DNA of 64,000 nucleotides from positions 496,001 through 560,000 of the forward strand of contig NZ_CP014754.1 in the NCBI RefSeq assembly GCF_001447155.2. Direction: 5' to 3'. The notes under the pieces were generated by a model. That model was not told the origin of the DNA. It did no database searches and saw only the letters and a list, made by a program, of their open reading frames with translations. Origin of the DNA: Marinobacter sp. LQ44. Lineage in GTDB: Bacteria; Pseudomonadota; Gammaproteobacteria; Pseudomonadales; Oleiphilaceae. A program made the translations under genes and the position numbers. Below, one piece after another: positions 27,369 through 38,022 of the stretch (positions within the stretch are counted from its first letter, which is position 1; the number at the start of each line of letters is the position of its first letter).

Positions 27369-27731
27369 TCAGATATCTTTCAGTGTGCCCTTGGGCAGCG
27401 CCGCGGCCACCGCCACTTTCTGAATCTTGATCTCGACGTTATCAGACACTTCCAGCACGATGAAGTCGTCAGACACCTTGGTGATGCGGCCGGCAACGCC
27501 ACCGGAAGTCACCACTTCGTCGCCCTTGTTCAGGCCGGACATCAGCGCTTTATGCTCCTTGGCACGCTTGGACTGCGGGCGCCAGATCAGGAAGTAGAAG
27601 ATCAGGATAAAGCCGGCGAAGAAGATGATCTGACCCATCACGCTCATGCCCTGGGCACCGGCATCCTGCGCCATGGCAAGTGCAGGCATCAGAGACAGCA
27701 GACCAACGATGAGCAGTTTGATTGATTTCAT
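27369..27731 (-). CDS. yajC: Sec translocon accessory subunit YajC
   Basis: A 120-residue single-pass membrane protein. The helix IIFFAGFILIFYFLIWRPQ (about 34-52) followed by QSKRAKEHKALMSGLNKGDEV matches YajC, which copurifies with SecDF-SecYEG. An additional N-terminal hydrophobic segment (LLIVGLLSLMPALAMA) resembles a cleavable signal and is commonly seen in gammaproteobacterial YajC of this length. GGAGAA precedes the start. Confidence 0.95.
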   Translation of the reverse strand: MKSIKLLIVGLLSLMPALAMAQDAGAQGMSVMGQIIFFAGFILIFYFLIWRPQSKRAKEHKALMSGLNKGDEVVTSGGVAGRITKVSDDFIVLEVSDNVEIKIQKVAVAAALPKGTLKDI

Positions 27732-27773
27732 TCAGGTTCTCCGTTTATTGACTGATATTGAGGTAAAAATTGC

Positions 27774-29995
<2,222 letters not shown>

Positions 29996-30035
29996 GGGCC
30001 GGCTATTCACGATGCCGCAGGTTGCGGCCAATAAG

Positions 30036-30122
30036 TGGTAGCGGCGGGCGGACTCGAACCGCCACGGGTTTTACCCCAACGGATTTTGAATCCGTCGTGT
30101 CTACCAATTTCACCACGCCGCC
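30036..30122 (-). tRNA. tRNA-Leu (CAA)
   Basis: An 87-nt class II tRNA with a long variable arm (GTTGGGGTAAAACCCGT region). Acceptor GGCGGCG pairs with CGCCGCT, with one G-T pair. Anticodon loop TTCAAAA gives CAA, reading UUG. T-loop is TTCGAGT and CCA is encoded at 30036-30038. It precedes queA by 40 bp; a shared transcript is possible. Confidence 0.96.
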
Positions 30123-30138
30123 ATCGGAGAGTGGGAGG

Positions 30139-30166
30139 ATTATACTGAGCCTGAATCTGAAAGCAA
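30139..30166 (-). promoter_or_regulatory. Sigma70 promoter of tRNA-Leu
   Basis: On the minus strand TTGCTT (30161-30166) and a perfect TATAAT (30139-30144) are 16 bases apart, about 16 bases before the tRNA 5' end. Confidence 0.75.
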
Positions 30167-30170
30167 CCGG

Positions 30171-30195
30171 GCGGGGAGTAAAAATCTCCTACCGC
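30171..30195 (-). terminator. Weak hairpin after flgL
   Basis: GCGGGGAG pairs with CTCC-TA-CCGC around a seven-base AT loop, ten bases past the flgL stop. There is no T-run after it on the minus strand. It may mark the end of the flagellar operon ahead of the tRNA-Leu promoter. Confidence 0.3.
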
Positions 30196-30204
30196 CTCAG
30201 CCAA

Positions 30205-31476
30205 TTACAGACGATCAAATAAAGAGAGCCTGGAAATCTGTGCAAACGACTGTTGTGCCGCCTGTAAAACAAAGCTCTGGAAGCTCAGATTACTGATCGC
30301 CTCGGCATAATCCACGTCTTGCAACTGTGAACGTATTTCCTTGGTGTACAGCCCCGAATCCTCCAGAAATGACGAAGTGGATTCGATGGCATTCAACCGG
30401 CCACCCAGCTCAGTTTGCTTGAGAATGATGGACTCCTGGCCGTTGTCCAGGTTAGTCAACGATTCCGCAATGAGCGCATCGTATTCGGCGCTGGATTTCG
30501 GTGTCGCCTTGTCGATGCTGTCCAGGCCGGCGATCAGTTTCTCAATAGTGCCGAAAATGGATTGCTTGTCGCTGATACCCAGAGTGAACTCATCACCATA
30601 GGCTCCGTCGTTAACGGTGAGCCGGACGCCGGCAACCACGAACTCTTCACCGACCACCGGAGCAGGTGTTGGAGTCAAGTCCAGTGGGTCTCCTGCCGCG
30701 TCCACCGCAGTGGGGTTTCCATCAGCGTCAACCGCCGTTATGGACAGAACGCCACCTGCACCTACAGAGATCGTAAAATCATTAGGTACGTTAGGGGTAG
30801 CGGCACTGAAAGCATCTTTCAAGTCCTTTGGCGCGACCAATTCCAGGTCTGAAATGAAGCCATTGGCCGACTGTCCAGCACCATCGCCAGAGCCTACCAC
30901 CGATACAGCCGCCGGCACGTTCACAAAAATGCCTTTGCCGTGGTCGCTGATGGGCACTGTCACGCCGTCATCTATTTCAAGTACCCGCTGCCCCTCATCA
31001 CCCTGATATTGCCAGGCACCAAAGTCGTCCTTGGCAAACGCCGGTGTACTGCCCTGAAAGCCGCTGAAAATGTATTCACCGGAGGCATCCCGCGTGTTGG
31101 CTATGTTTGCCAGCTGGCCCAGCCGCTCCTTCAGCTCTGCTGAAATGGATTGGCGATCGTTGGCAGATAACGAGCCGCTACCCGCCTGAACCGTCAGTTC
31201 CCGCACCCGCTGGATGATATCCACCGCACTGGACAGGGTGCTCTCCTCCTGCTTGATGCGGTTATCGGCGAGGTTGGCGTTGCGCTCGTAGGTCTCAATT
31301 CGCTTGACCTCCTGGTTGAGCTTCAGGATGCGCGCGGCGGCCACCGGGTCATCGGACGGCCGGTTAACCTTTTTGCCCGTTGAAATCTGCTCCTGGGTTT
31401 TCACCAGATTGCTGTTCACATCCTGCATCCGGCTGATGCCGCCAGAGAAAATCTGCTGAGATGAAATCCGGATCAT
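30205..31476 (-). CDS. flgL: Flagellar hook-filament junction protein FlgL (HAP3)
   Basis: A 423-residue flagellin-like protein that joins the FlgK ring to the filament. The N-terminal coiled segment (MIRISSQQIFSGGISRMQDVN, first 20 residues, and GKKVNRPSDDPVAAARILKL) and the C-terminal segment (YAEAISNLSFQSFVLQAAQQ) are the paired flagellin D0/D1 helices. The middle (about 200-300) is a variable, acidic domain with PTPAPVVGEE. Last gene of flgFGHIJKL. Confidence 0.95.
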   Translation of the reverse strand: MIRISSQQIFSGGISRMQDVNSNLVKTQEQISTGKKVNRPSDDPVAAARILKLNQEVKRIETYERNANLADNRIKQEESTLSSAVDIIQRVRELTVQAGSGSLSANDRQSISAELKERLGQLANIANTRDASGEYIFSGFQGSTPAFAKDDFGAWQYQGDEGQRVLEIDDGVTVPISDHGKGIFVNVPAAVSVVGSGDGAGQSANGFISDLELVAPKDLKDAFSAATPNVPNDFTISVGAGGVLSITAVDADGNPTAVDAAGDPLDLTPTPAPVVGEEFVVAGVRLTVNDGAYGDEFTLGISDKQSIFGTIEKLIAGLDSIDKATPKSSAEYDALIAESLTNLDNGQESIILKQTELGGRLNAIESTSSFLEDSGLYTKEIRSQLQDVDYAEAISNLSFQSFVLQAAQQSFAQISRLSLFDRL

Positions 31477-31492
31477 TTTCGTTTACCTCGCC

Positions 31493-33523
31493 TTACCGGA
31501 AGCTCTGCAACAATGTGTTGAACAGATCCTGCGCTACAGACATAACCTGAGCCGATGCGTTATAGGCCGCCTGATACTGAATCAGCTTGCCGGCTTCTTC
31601 ATCCAGGTTCACACCGGATATCGATTCACGCTGGTTATTGGATTGCTCAAGCAACGTTTTACCAGCTTCTTTATCCAACTGGCTCTGGCGTGTTTTGACG
31701 CCGATATCCTCAACCAGGCCCGCATAACCCTCGGTGAAGCTTTGCCGGCCACCGTTCAACGTATTGGCGGTACCCAGGGCAGCCAGCAGCTCAGCATTTC
31801 GGTTGTCGGAGATGCCGTTGCTGTTATAGCCAATGGTGAACACATCACCGTCGGCCGGCTCGCCGGTCATTTCAAACTGGTAACCCTGGTAGAGGTCGCC
31901 AGCGGTCGGGTCGTTACTGAAAATGGTGTTGATCCGCTGCGGATCATAGGCCAGGTTCGCAGGATTCAACGGGTCACCATTACCATCGAATATGGTGTAG
32001 GTAACGTCGGTGCCATCATTGCTGAATCGTATCTCCAATGGCCCGTTCGCCAGCTCGCCCCGGGTTTCAAACCCCGGCAACAGGGCATTGGTGTTCGGGT
32101 TGCGAACGTTCAGCATGTTGCCCTGATTGATCTTCGCCGTACCCAGGTTGGCATCATCCGCGTTAGCACGGATCGGGCTGGCGAATGCGAGGTCTTCTTC
32201 CCGCAGAACATTCAGATTCATATTCTCAGCGGCATTTCGGCTCGGCTGAATGAGGTACTTGTCACCTGCGTTGAACTGCCCTCCTTCCACCCGGATATTG
32301 AAACCGGGCATGGAAATCTCGGACTGAACCGGGTCCGGCAGTCGGCCCTGGTTGACGGTTTTGCCAGTGGCGGAATCGATCAGCTCGAAGTTCCTGCCGT
32401 CGCCACTGAACTGCAATGTCCAGGTGCCCGCCGGTAACAGGCTGCTATCAGTAATCTCTACCGCAAGCTGACCATTCTTGGGATCTGCATTGTTAGCGTT
32501 GGGCACAACCCGGCTGCGCTGAAGCCCGATGTCGTTAACATCCGTAAAGAAGTTACCGCCCAGATCACCCTCAAGATCCATCCCGATTTCATGCTGATGG
32601 TTGATGGACGCTGAAATCGCAACGGCCAACCGCCCCAACTCATCGAACGCGGGTTTCAGGGCCTCCTGGTCAAACCGGCGCAGCCCACCGAGTTTGCCGC
32701 CATTGATCTGTTCATCCACCTGCAGGGTGCGGCCACTGGTGGTCAGGGTGAACTCCAGGCGGGTGGGGTCTTCTGCACTGGTGCGGGTGGCAAACTCGGA
32801 GGCATTGGCGCCGGTTACCAGCGACAAGCCATTGGCCAGTGATACATTCACCTGGCTACCCTCTGCCTGGGTAACCCGAATGCCCACCAGCTCCGACAAC
32901 TCCTTGAGTTTCTGGTCTCGCTGGTCCATGAGCTCCAGGGGCATCTTGCCCTGGGCCAGGCCCGGAGACTCAGAAATAGCCAGGTTCAGATCGGCGATGC
33001 TTTTGAGCAGGGAATTGGCGTCCTTCACACCCTGCTGCATCTGGGTTTTGACCGATTCCCGTTGCTGTATAAACTCCTGGTTGAGCGCCTGGAAGCGGTT
33101 AACCACCTGCTGGGCCTCACTAAGCACCAGCTGGCGTTGAGGCAGTGAGGCCGGGTCTTCCGCCGCATTCTGCAAGGCCGCGAAGAAATTGTTCAGGGCG
33201 TTATTTAACCCGGTGCTTTCGCCCCCCAGCAGGTTATCCAGCCGGGTCAGCTCAGCGTTCAGGGCGTTCTGCTCTCCGAACAGCGTGCTGTCTTCCCGCA
33301 ACTGCTGGGTCAGGTACTCATCCGCCAGCCGGCGAATGTTGGAAATGGACACCCCACTGCCAATGGTACCGGCACCAGTACGGCGCCCTTCCTGGGTATC
33401 GAACTGCACTTCCTGCCGGCTGTAACCGGGTGTGTTTGCATTGGTGATGTTATTGGCGGTGGTGTTCAGCGCTGTCTGATGACTGAGCACCCCGGTCAAA
33501 CCGATTCCGATCAACCCTGCCAT
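31493..33523 (-). CDS. flgK: Flagellar hook-associated protein FlgK (HAP1)
   Basis: A 676-residue hook-filament junction protein. GLTGVLSHQTALNTTANNI and ANTPGYSRQEVQFDT are the N-terminal FlgK/FlgE-type motif; the C terminus SGVNLDEEAGKLIQYQAAYN is diagnostic. It is longer than E. coli FlgK (547) through an expanded central region. FlgL follows after 16 bp and flgJ precedes by six. Confidence 0.96.
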   Translation of the reverse strand: MAGLIGIGLTGVLSHQTALNTTANNITNANTPGYSRQEVQFDTQEGRRTGAGTIGSGVSISNIRRLADEYLTQQLREDSTLFGEQNALNAELTRLDNLLGGESTGLNNALNNFFAALQNAAEDPASLPQRQLVLSEAQQVVNRFQALNQEFIQQRESVKTQMQQGVKDANSLLKSIADLNLAISESPGLAQGKMPLELMDQRDQKLKELSELVGIRVTQAEGSQVNVSLANGLSLVTGANASEFATRTSAEDPTRLEFTLTTSGRTLQVDEQINGGKLGGLRRFDQEALKPAFDELGRLAVAISASINHQHEIGMDLEGDLGGNFFTDVNDIGLQRSRVVPNANNADPKNGQLAVEITDSSLLPAGTWTLQFSGDGRNFELIDSATGKTVNQGRLPDPVQSEISMPGFNIRVEGGQFNAGDKYLIQPSRNAAENMNLNVLREEDLAFASPIRANADDANLGTAKINQGNMLNVRNPNTNALLPGFETRGELANGPLEIRFSNDGTDVTYTIFDGNGDPLNPANLAYDPQRINTIFSNDPTAGDLYQGYQFEMTGEPADGDVFTIGYNSNGISDNRNAELLAALGTANTLNGGRQSFTEGYAGLVEDIGVKTRQSQLDKEAGKTLLEQSNNQRESISGVNLDEEAGKLIQYQAAYNASAQVMSVAQDLFNTLLQSFR

Positions 33524-33529
33524 GATGCT

Positions 33530-34525
33530 TTACTCCCTCGGCACGTCGCTGTTCATGGACAGCGTCATCAGAGAATCCCTGTTCATAATCCGGCGAATCT
33601 TGGAACCATACTCCGGATCAGTTGCATAACCGGCTTCCTGAAGTTTGTCTGCAAAGACCTCAGGCTGGTCGGCTGACGACAGCACATCCCGGTACCGGGG
33701 GTTGCTGTGAAGGAAATCCACGTAATCCCTGAAGCTCGCCTCGTAATCCGGGTAGGCCCGGAAATCCGCTCGCTCCTTCATGGGCACTCCCCCACGAAAC
33801 TCGGTGGTGGTAATGGTCACGGCGTCACCGCCCCAGCGGGTATCGGCCTTGATACCGAACAGATTGAAACTGGGCTGGTCGCCATCCCCTTTGATCATGT
33901 GGCGCCCCCAACCGGTTTCCAGCGCCGCCTGGGCCACCATCAACCTGGGGTCGATACCGCTTTCCTTACCGATGCGCTCGGCAAATGGCATCAACTCAGC
34001 GACAAAGTGCTCCGGTGATTCAAAGGTCAATGGTAACTCTGCCGCCGTCATGGTTTGCTCGGGCTGCTTCTGTTCGGCCGCCCGAGTCATTTCATCGATG
34101 GCCTTCAGCTGCTCCGGCAAGTTGCGGGATATCGCCGGCATACTGCGGTCATAGTCCGCCAGGGTGGCCTTGTGCCCCGCCAGCCGCTCGCCATTACTGG
34201 CCATGCCGGGCACATCGCGGCTCAGTTGCCGGACCAGCGCCTCAGCAAGACCTGTTCCACTGCCGCGAGACATGCTTAAACTCACCTGGCTGTCGAACAT
34301 GTCCCGGTAGAACTCGGATTCGTTGCTGTTGAGGTAATTTCCCTCGGCAAAGGCCTCGCCGGCCTTACGCATAGATTTCAGCATCTCCGCCAGAAACAGA
34401 CTTTCAAACTGGCGAGCCACCTGTTCCAGGGCTGCCTGTTTATCCGATCTCGCCTGGGTCTTCAGGGCGTTCAGCCCACTGAAGTCGGTGTAGATCTCAG
34501 CCTGTTGTACGCGATAGTCCTGCAT
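33530..34525 (-). CDS. flgJ: Flagellar rod-binding peptidoglycan hydrolase FlgJ
   Basis: A 331-residue periplasmic protein with two domains. The N-terminal rod-binding domain spans about 20-110 (VARQFESLFLAEMLKSMRKA). The C-terminal glucosaminidase/muramidase domain starts at about 175 (GIDPRLMVAQAALETGWGRH, with the catalytic Glu in ALETGWG) and ends near YVDFLHSNPRYRDVL. It opens the wall for rod growth. The two-domain form is typical of gamma- and betaproteobacteria. Confidence 0.95.
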   Translation of the reverse strand: MQDYRVQQAEIYTDFSGLNALKTQARSDKQAALEQVARQFESLFLAEMLKSMRKAGEAFAEGNYLNSNESEFYRDMFDSQVSLSMSRGSGTGLAEALVRQLSRDVPGMASNGERLAGHKATLADYDRSMPAISRNLPEQLKAIDEMTRAAEQKQPEQTMTAAELPLTFESPEHFVAELMPFAERIGKESGIDPRLMVAQAALETGWGRHMIKGDGDQPSFNLFGIKADTRWGGDAVTITTTEFRGGVPMKERADFRAYPDYEASFRDYVDFLHSNPRYRDVLSSADQPEVFADKLQEAGYATDPEYGSKIRRIMNRDSLMTLSMNSDVPRE

Positions 34526-34533
34526 GGCTACAC

Positions 34534-35628
34534 CTAGATCACGATCAGCTCGGCACGCAGAGCGCCGGCTGTTTTCAGGGCTTCGAGTACGGCCATGACA
34601 TCCCCGGGGGCCGCTCCCACCTGGTTAACGGCCTGAACGATCTCATTAAGTGTGGTGGCAGGGCCAAACTGGAACATTCTGGCCGGGTCTTCCGTCACCG
34701 CTATCTGGGTGTTTTGCTGCAACGCAGTGTCACCCTGGGCAAACGGGTTGGGCTGCACCACTTCCGGGTTTTCCTGAATCGTCACGGTCAGATTGCCGTG
34801 GGTGACCGCCGCCGGGCTGACCCGCACATTCTGGCCAACCACAATGGTTCCGGTGCGGCTGTTAATGACCACCCGCGCGGCCTCTTCAGCCGGCTCCACT
34901 TCAATGTTCTCGAGAATCGACAGGAAGCTGACCCGCTGGGAAGGGTCCCTCGGTGCCCGTACGGAAATCGCGGTTGCATCGTGGGCGTAAGCCATATCCG
35001 GCCCAAGCGTATCGTTGATGGCTTCCACTACCCGGCGGGCGGTGGTGAAGTCGGCTCTCATCAGGTTGAAGGTTATGGTGTCGCCACGGGTAAACGGCGA
35101 TTCCACTTCACGCTCGATGGTGGCACCGTTGGGAATCCGGCCAACACTGGGCACGTTCACCGTAATCCGGGAGCCATCCTGCCCCTGGGCACCAAAGCCA
35201 CCCACCACCAGGCTGCCCTGGGCCATGGCATACACCTGGCCATCAGCGCCTTTGAGCGGCGTCATCAGCAGCGTGCCACCCCGCAGGCTGTCTGCGTTAC
35301 CGATGGAAGACACGGTGATGTCCAGCTCCTGGCCAGATTTGGCAAAAGGCGGCAAAGTGGCACTGACGGTAACCGCCGCCACATTAGCCAGGTTCGGGTT
35401 AACGCCATCCGGCAGAGTGATGCCGAACTGATTCATCATGTTGCGGAAGGTCTGGTTGGTGAACGGCGCTTTATCGCCGGTACCGTCCAGGCCCACCACC
35501 AGGCCGTAACCGATCAACTGGTTGTTACGGACACCTTTTACCTTGGCCAGATCCTTCAGGCGGTCAGCCATCACCGGAGAGGCACACACTGCCAGCAACG
35601 CAAATACAGCAATTATTCTGCGCATCAT
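34534..35628 (-). CDS. flgI: Flagellar P-ring protein FlgI
   Basis: A 364-residue periplasmic ring protein. Signal peptide [21 protein letters not shown] (cleaved after about residue 21) precedes [41 protein letters not shown] and [19 protein letters not shown] are family signatures. ATG 35628 overlaps the flgH stop as ATGA, which favours it over the upstream GTG at 35640. Confidence 0.95.
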   Translation of the reverse strand: MMRRIIAVFALLAVCASPVMADRLKDLAKVKGVRNNQLIGYGLVVGLDGTGDKAPFTNQTFRNMMNQFGITLPDGVNPNLANVAAVTVSATLPPFAKSGQELDITVSSIGNADSLRGGTLLMTPLKGADGQVYAMAQGSLVVGGFGAQGQDGSRITVNVPSVGRIPNGATIEREVESPFTRGDTITFNLMRADFTTARRVVEAINDTLGPDMAYAHDATAISVRAPRDPSQRVSFLSILENIEVEPAEEAARVVINSRTGTIVVGQNVRVSPAAVTHGNLTVTIQENPEVVQPNPFAQGDTALQQNTQIAVTEDPARMFQFGPATTLNEIVQAVNQVGAAPGDVMAVLEALKTAGALRAELIVI

Positions 35629-36326
35629 AGCGGCCACCACTCACTGTTGAAGAACCGGGCCAGCCAGCCCATCTGGTTAGCCTGGTCAAAGTCGCCGGTG
35701 CCGCCGTAGGCGAAGCGCGCATCTGCCACCCGGGTGGAAGCCACCGTGTTATCCGGTGCGATATCCTGAGGCCGAACCATGCCGGTCAGGCGGATATACT
35801 CGTCCCCATTGGTCAGCGACAGCCATTTCTCGCCACGGATGCGAAGCACACCGTTCGGCAGCACTTCGGTGACAGTGACCGTAATACTGCCCGCCAGACT
35901 ATTGCTTTGGTCTGCTTCAGCAGCACCGTTGAAATCCCGCTCAAAGTTCGCCCTGGCATTCAGGCCAATGTTGGCCTTACCAAAAATGCTCGGCTCAGGA
36001 ATGTTCAGTTCCTGGTCTTTGGTAATACTGGTTTCGGCGCTCTTGCTGGCCCGGGTTGATTCCTGCAGGGTCACCGTCAACACATCACCGATGTTCAGGG
36101 CCTTGGTGTCACCGTACAGGTTGTAGTTACGGGCCGGCTGGAAGATTGCCCCGGAATCTGGATCCCGCTGCATCATGGCCTGAGCGCGTACCGGTGCAAA
36201 TGCCGGATCATCCGGCATGGCCCGAGGCCGGCTCATGGCAGTGCAGCCTTGCAGAACAATCAGCACACCCACCAGTGCCAGGGTGGCGAACCGTTCTTTC
36301 TTGAAGGTGTGATGAATGGTGTTCAT
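35625..36326 (-). CDS. flgH: Flagellar L-ring lipoprotein FlgH
   Basis: A 233-residue outer-membrane lipoprotein forming the L ring. Signal peptide ends in VLIVLQGC (acylated Cys about 28). [32 protein letters not shown] and [20 protein letters not shown] are FlgH signatures. Starts three bases after flgG. Confidence 0.95.
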   Translation of the reverse strand: MNTIHHTFKKERFATLALVGVLIVLQGCTAMSRPRAMPDDPAFAPVRAQAMMQRDPDSGAIFQPARNYNLYGDTKALNIGDVLTVTLQESTRASKSAETSITKDQELNIPEPSIFGKANIGLNARANFERDFNGAAEADQSNSLAGSITVTVTEVLPNGVLRIRGEKWLSLTNGDEYIRLTGMVRPQDIAPDNTVASTRVADARFAYGGTGDFDQANQMGWLARFFNSEWWPL

Positions 36327-36329
36327 AAC

Positions 36330-37118
36330 TTACCCGATGTTATTGGTAATGAACTGGAGCATCTGATCGGTGGTGGACACCACCTTGGAGTTCATCTCAT
36401 AGGCCCGCTGGGTGGTGATCATATTGACCAGCTCTTCCACCACTTCGACGTTGGATGACTCAATGGTGCCCTGCTCGATATTTCCCAAACCAGCCAGCCC
36501 TGGCTCACCCTCTGCCGGGTCGCCACTGGCATTGGTTTCCTTGAACAGGTTGTTGCCGATGGCCTGCAAGCCCTGAGGGTTGATGAAATCCACCAGGGTG
36601 ATCTGGCCAAGGTTGATCGGCGCGGCCTGGTCATCGGTCACCACGGTTACGGTGCCATCCTTACCAATCGTGATGTTGGTCGCGTCTTCCGGCACGTTGA
36701 TGTTGGGTTCCAGCGGGTAGCCATCGGGCGTTACCACATCGCCGTCGGCATTCAACTGGAACTGGCCATCGCGGGTATAGGCGATCTGGCCATCCGGTAG
36801 CTCAATCTGGAAGAAGCCACGGCCATTAACGGCCAGGTCCAGCGGCTGATCGGTAATCTGCAGGTTGCCCTGGCTGAACTGCTTGGCAGTGCCAACCACC
36901 CTCACCCCGGTACCCAGTTGCAGGCCAGACGGAAGCTCGGTGTTCTCAGTGCTCAGACCACCCGGCTGCCGGTTGATCTGGTACAGGAGATCCTGGAATA
37001 CCGCCCGGTCACGCTTGAAGCCGGTGGTGTTCACGTTTGCCAGGTTGTTTGAGATGGTGGACATGTTGGTGTCCTGTGCGCTCAACCCGGTTTTGCTGAC
37101 CCAAAGTGCTGGATGCAT
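36330..37118 (-). CDS. flgG: Flagellar distal rod protein FlgG
   Basis: A 262-residue rod protein. ALWVSKTGLSAQDTNMSTIS and ANVNTTGFKRDRAVFQDLLYQ mark the N terminus; the C terminus reads VVEELVNMITTQRAYEMNSK. Length is the same as E. coli FlgG (260). GGAG precedes the ATG. Confidence 0.96.
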   Translation of the reverse strand: MHPALWVSKTGLSAQDTNMSTISNNLANVNTTGFKRDRAVFQDLLYQINRQPGGLSTENTELPSGLQLGTGVRVVGTAKQFSQGNLQITDQPLDLAVNGRGFFQIELPDGQIAYTRDGQFQLNADGDVVTPDGYPLEPNINVPEDATNITIGKDGTVTVVTDDQAAPINLGQITLVDFINPQGLQAIGNNLFKETNASGDPAEGEPGLAGLGNIEQGTIESSNVEVVEELVNMITTQRAYEMNSKVVSTTDQMLQFITNNIG

Positions 37119-37196
37119 TGCTCTACTCCTTACCCGCCGGCTGCAGCGGCGATTCTTTGCCGCTTGTGGCCAGTGGATGATCTGATCTCAGTGTTA

Positions 37197-37949
37197 TCAA
37201 AGGTTCTGCAACAGTCGTGCCGCAGCCTCGGAATTCTCGTTAGCAGTCGACATGACCTTCACCTGCATCTCGTACTGACGGGATAACTGCAGGTTGGCAA
37301 TCATTTCTTCCACAGCATTAACGTTCGAACTTTCCAGAAAACCAGTGGCGACGCGCATAGCGGCATCCGGCGGCTCCGGGCCATCCAGGGCCTGATCCGG
37401 CTTACGGCGGATGAATCCGTCCAGCCCCTTCTCGAGGGCATTGCCGGGCGGGTTCACCAGTTTCAGGCGGTCCACTTCAACCAGCTGATCCGGCGGGCCA
37501 CCCACGGGCACAATAGAGATGGTGCCATCTGCCCCCACCTGCAGGTTGTCAAAGGGCGGCAGGGCCACGGGGCCACCATTGCCCAGCACCAGCTCACCGC
37601 TGGCGAGGCGAACCAGGCCGTTTACATCCACCTGGAGGCTGCCGCTGCGGGTAAACACCTCTTCACCCAGATCGTTCTGCACTGCCAGCCAGCCATCGCC
37701 CTCTACGGCAACGTCCAGCTTGCGACCGGTGTCCATCAGGGCGCCGGCAGAGAGATCGGTGCCGGGGCGCTCGGTCATGGCGTAGGCGCGGGTGGGGTGG
37801 TGTTCACCAAAGACAGGCATACTGCGGGCCTGGGCAAAATCCTTTTTGAAACCGGTGGTGTTCACGTTTGCCAGGTTATTGGCATGGGCACGCTGGGCCA
37901 GCATGTTCTGCTTGGCGCCAGACATTCCAATATATAGGGCTTTGTCCAT
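37197..37949 (-). CDS. flgF: Flagellar proximal rod protein FlgF
   Basis: A 250-residue rod protein starting MDKALYIGMSGAKQNMLAQ. ANNLANVNTTGFKKDFAQ and the C-terminal NVNAVEEMIANLQLSRQYEM place it in the FlgF/FlgG group. ATG 37949 has AGGAG seven bases upstream. The upstream RpoN-type promoter (37991-38006) suggests it heads a second flagellar operon flgFGHIJKL. Confidence 0.94.
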   Translation of the reverse strand: MDKALYIGMSGAKQNMLAQRAHANNLANVNTTGFKKDFAQARSMPVFGEHHPTRAYAMTERPGTDLSAGALMDTGRKLDVAVEGDGWLAVQNDLGEEVFTRSGSLQVDVNGLVRLASGELVLGNGGPVALPPFDNLQVGADGTISIVPVGGPPDQLVEVDRLKLVNPPGNALEKGLDGFIRRKPDQALDGPEPPDAAMRVATGFLESSNVNAVEEMIANLQLSRQYEMQVKVMSTANENSEAAARLLQNL

Positions 37950-37990
37950 GGGCAAACTCCTGCCGGAATTTTGACTGTTTCCAGTCATCC

Positions 37991-38006
37991 TGCAGGAGTC
38001 ATGCCA
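37991..38006 (-). promoter_or_regulatory. Sigma54 (RpoN) promoter of flgFGHIJKL
   Basis: On the minus strand TGGCATGACTCCTGCA carries the GG and GC doublets with exactly ten bases between them and otherwise differs from TGGCACG-N4-TTGCA at two positions. It lies 42 bp before the flgF start and after the flgE stop, so flgF may be transcribed independently of flgBCDE. Confidence 0.72.
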
Positions 38007-38022
38007 TGTTTATGGAGGGACG

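Noticed and set aside
34714..35709. 331-codon plus-strand frame opposite flgI and flgH
   Set aside because: Antisense to flagellar genes with strong signatures and no ribosome site.
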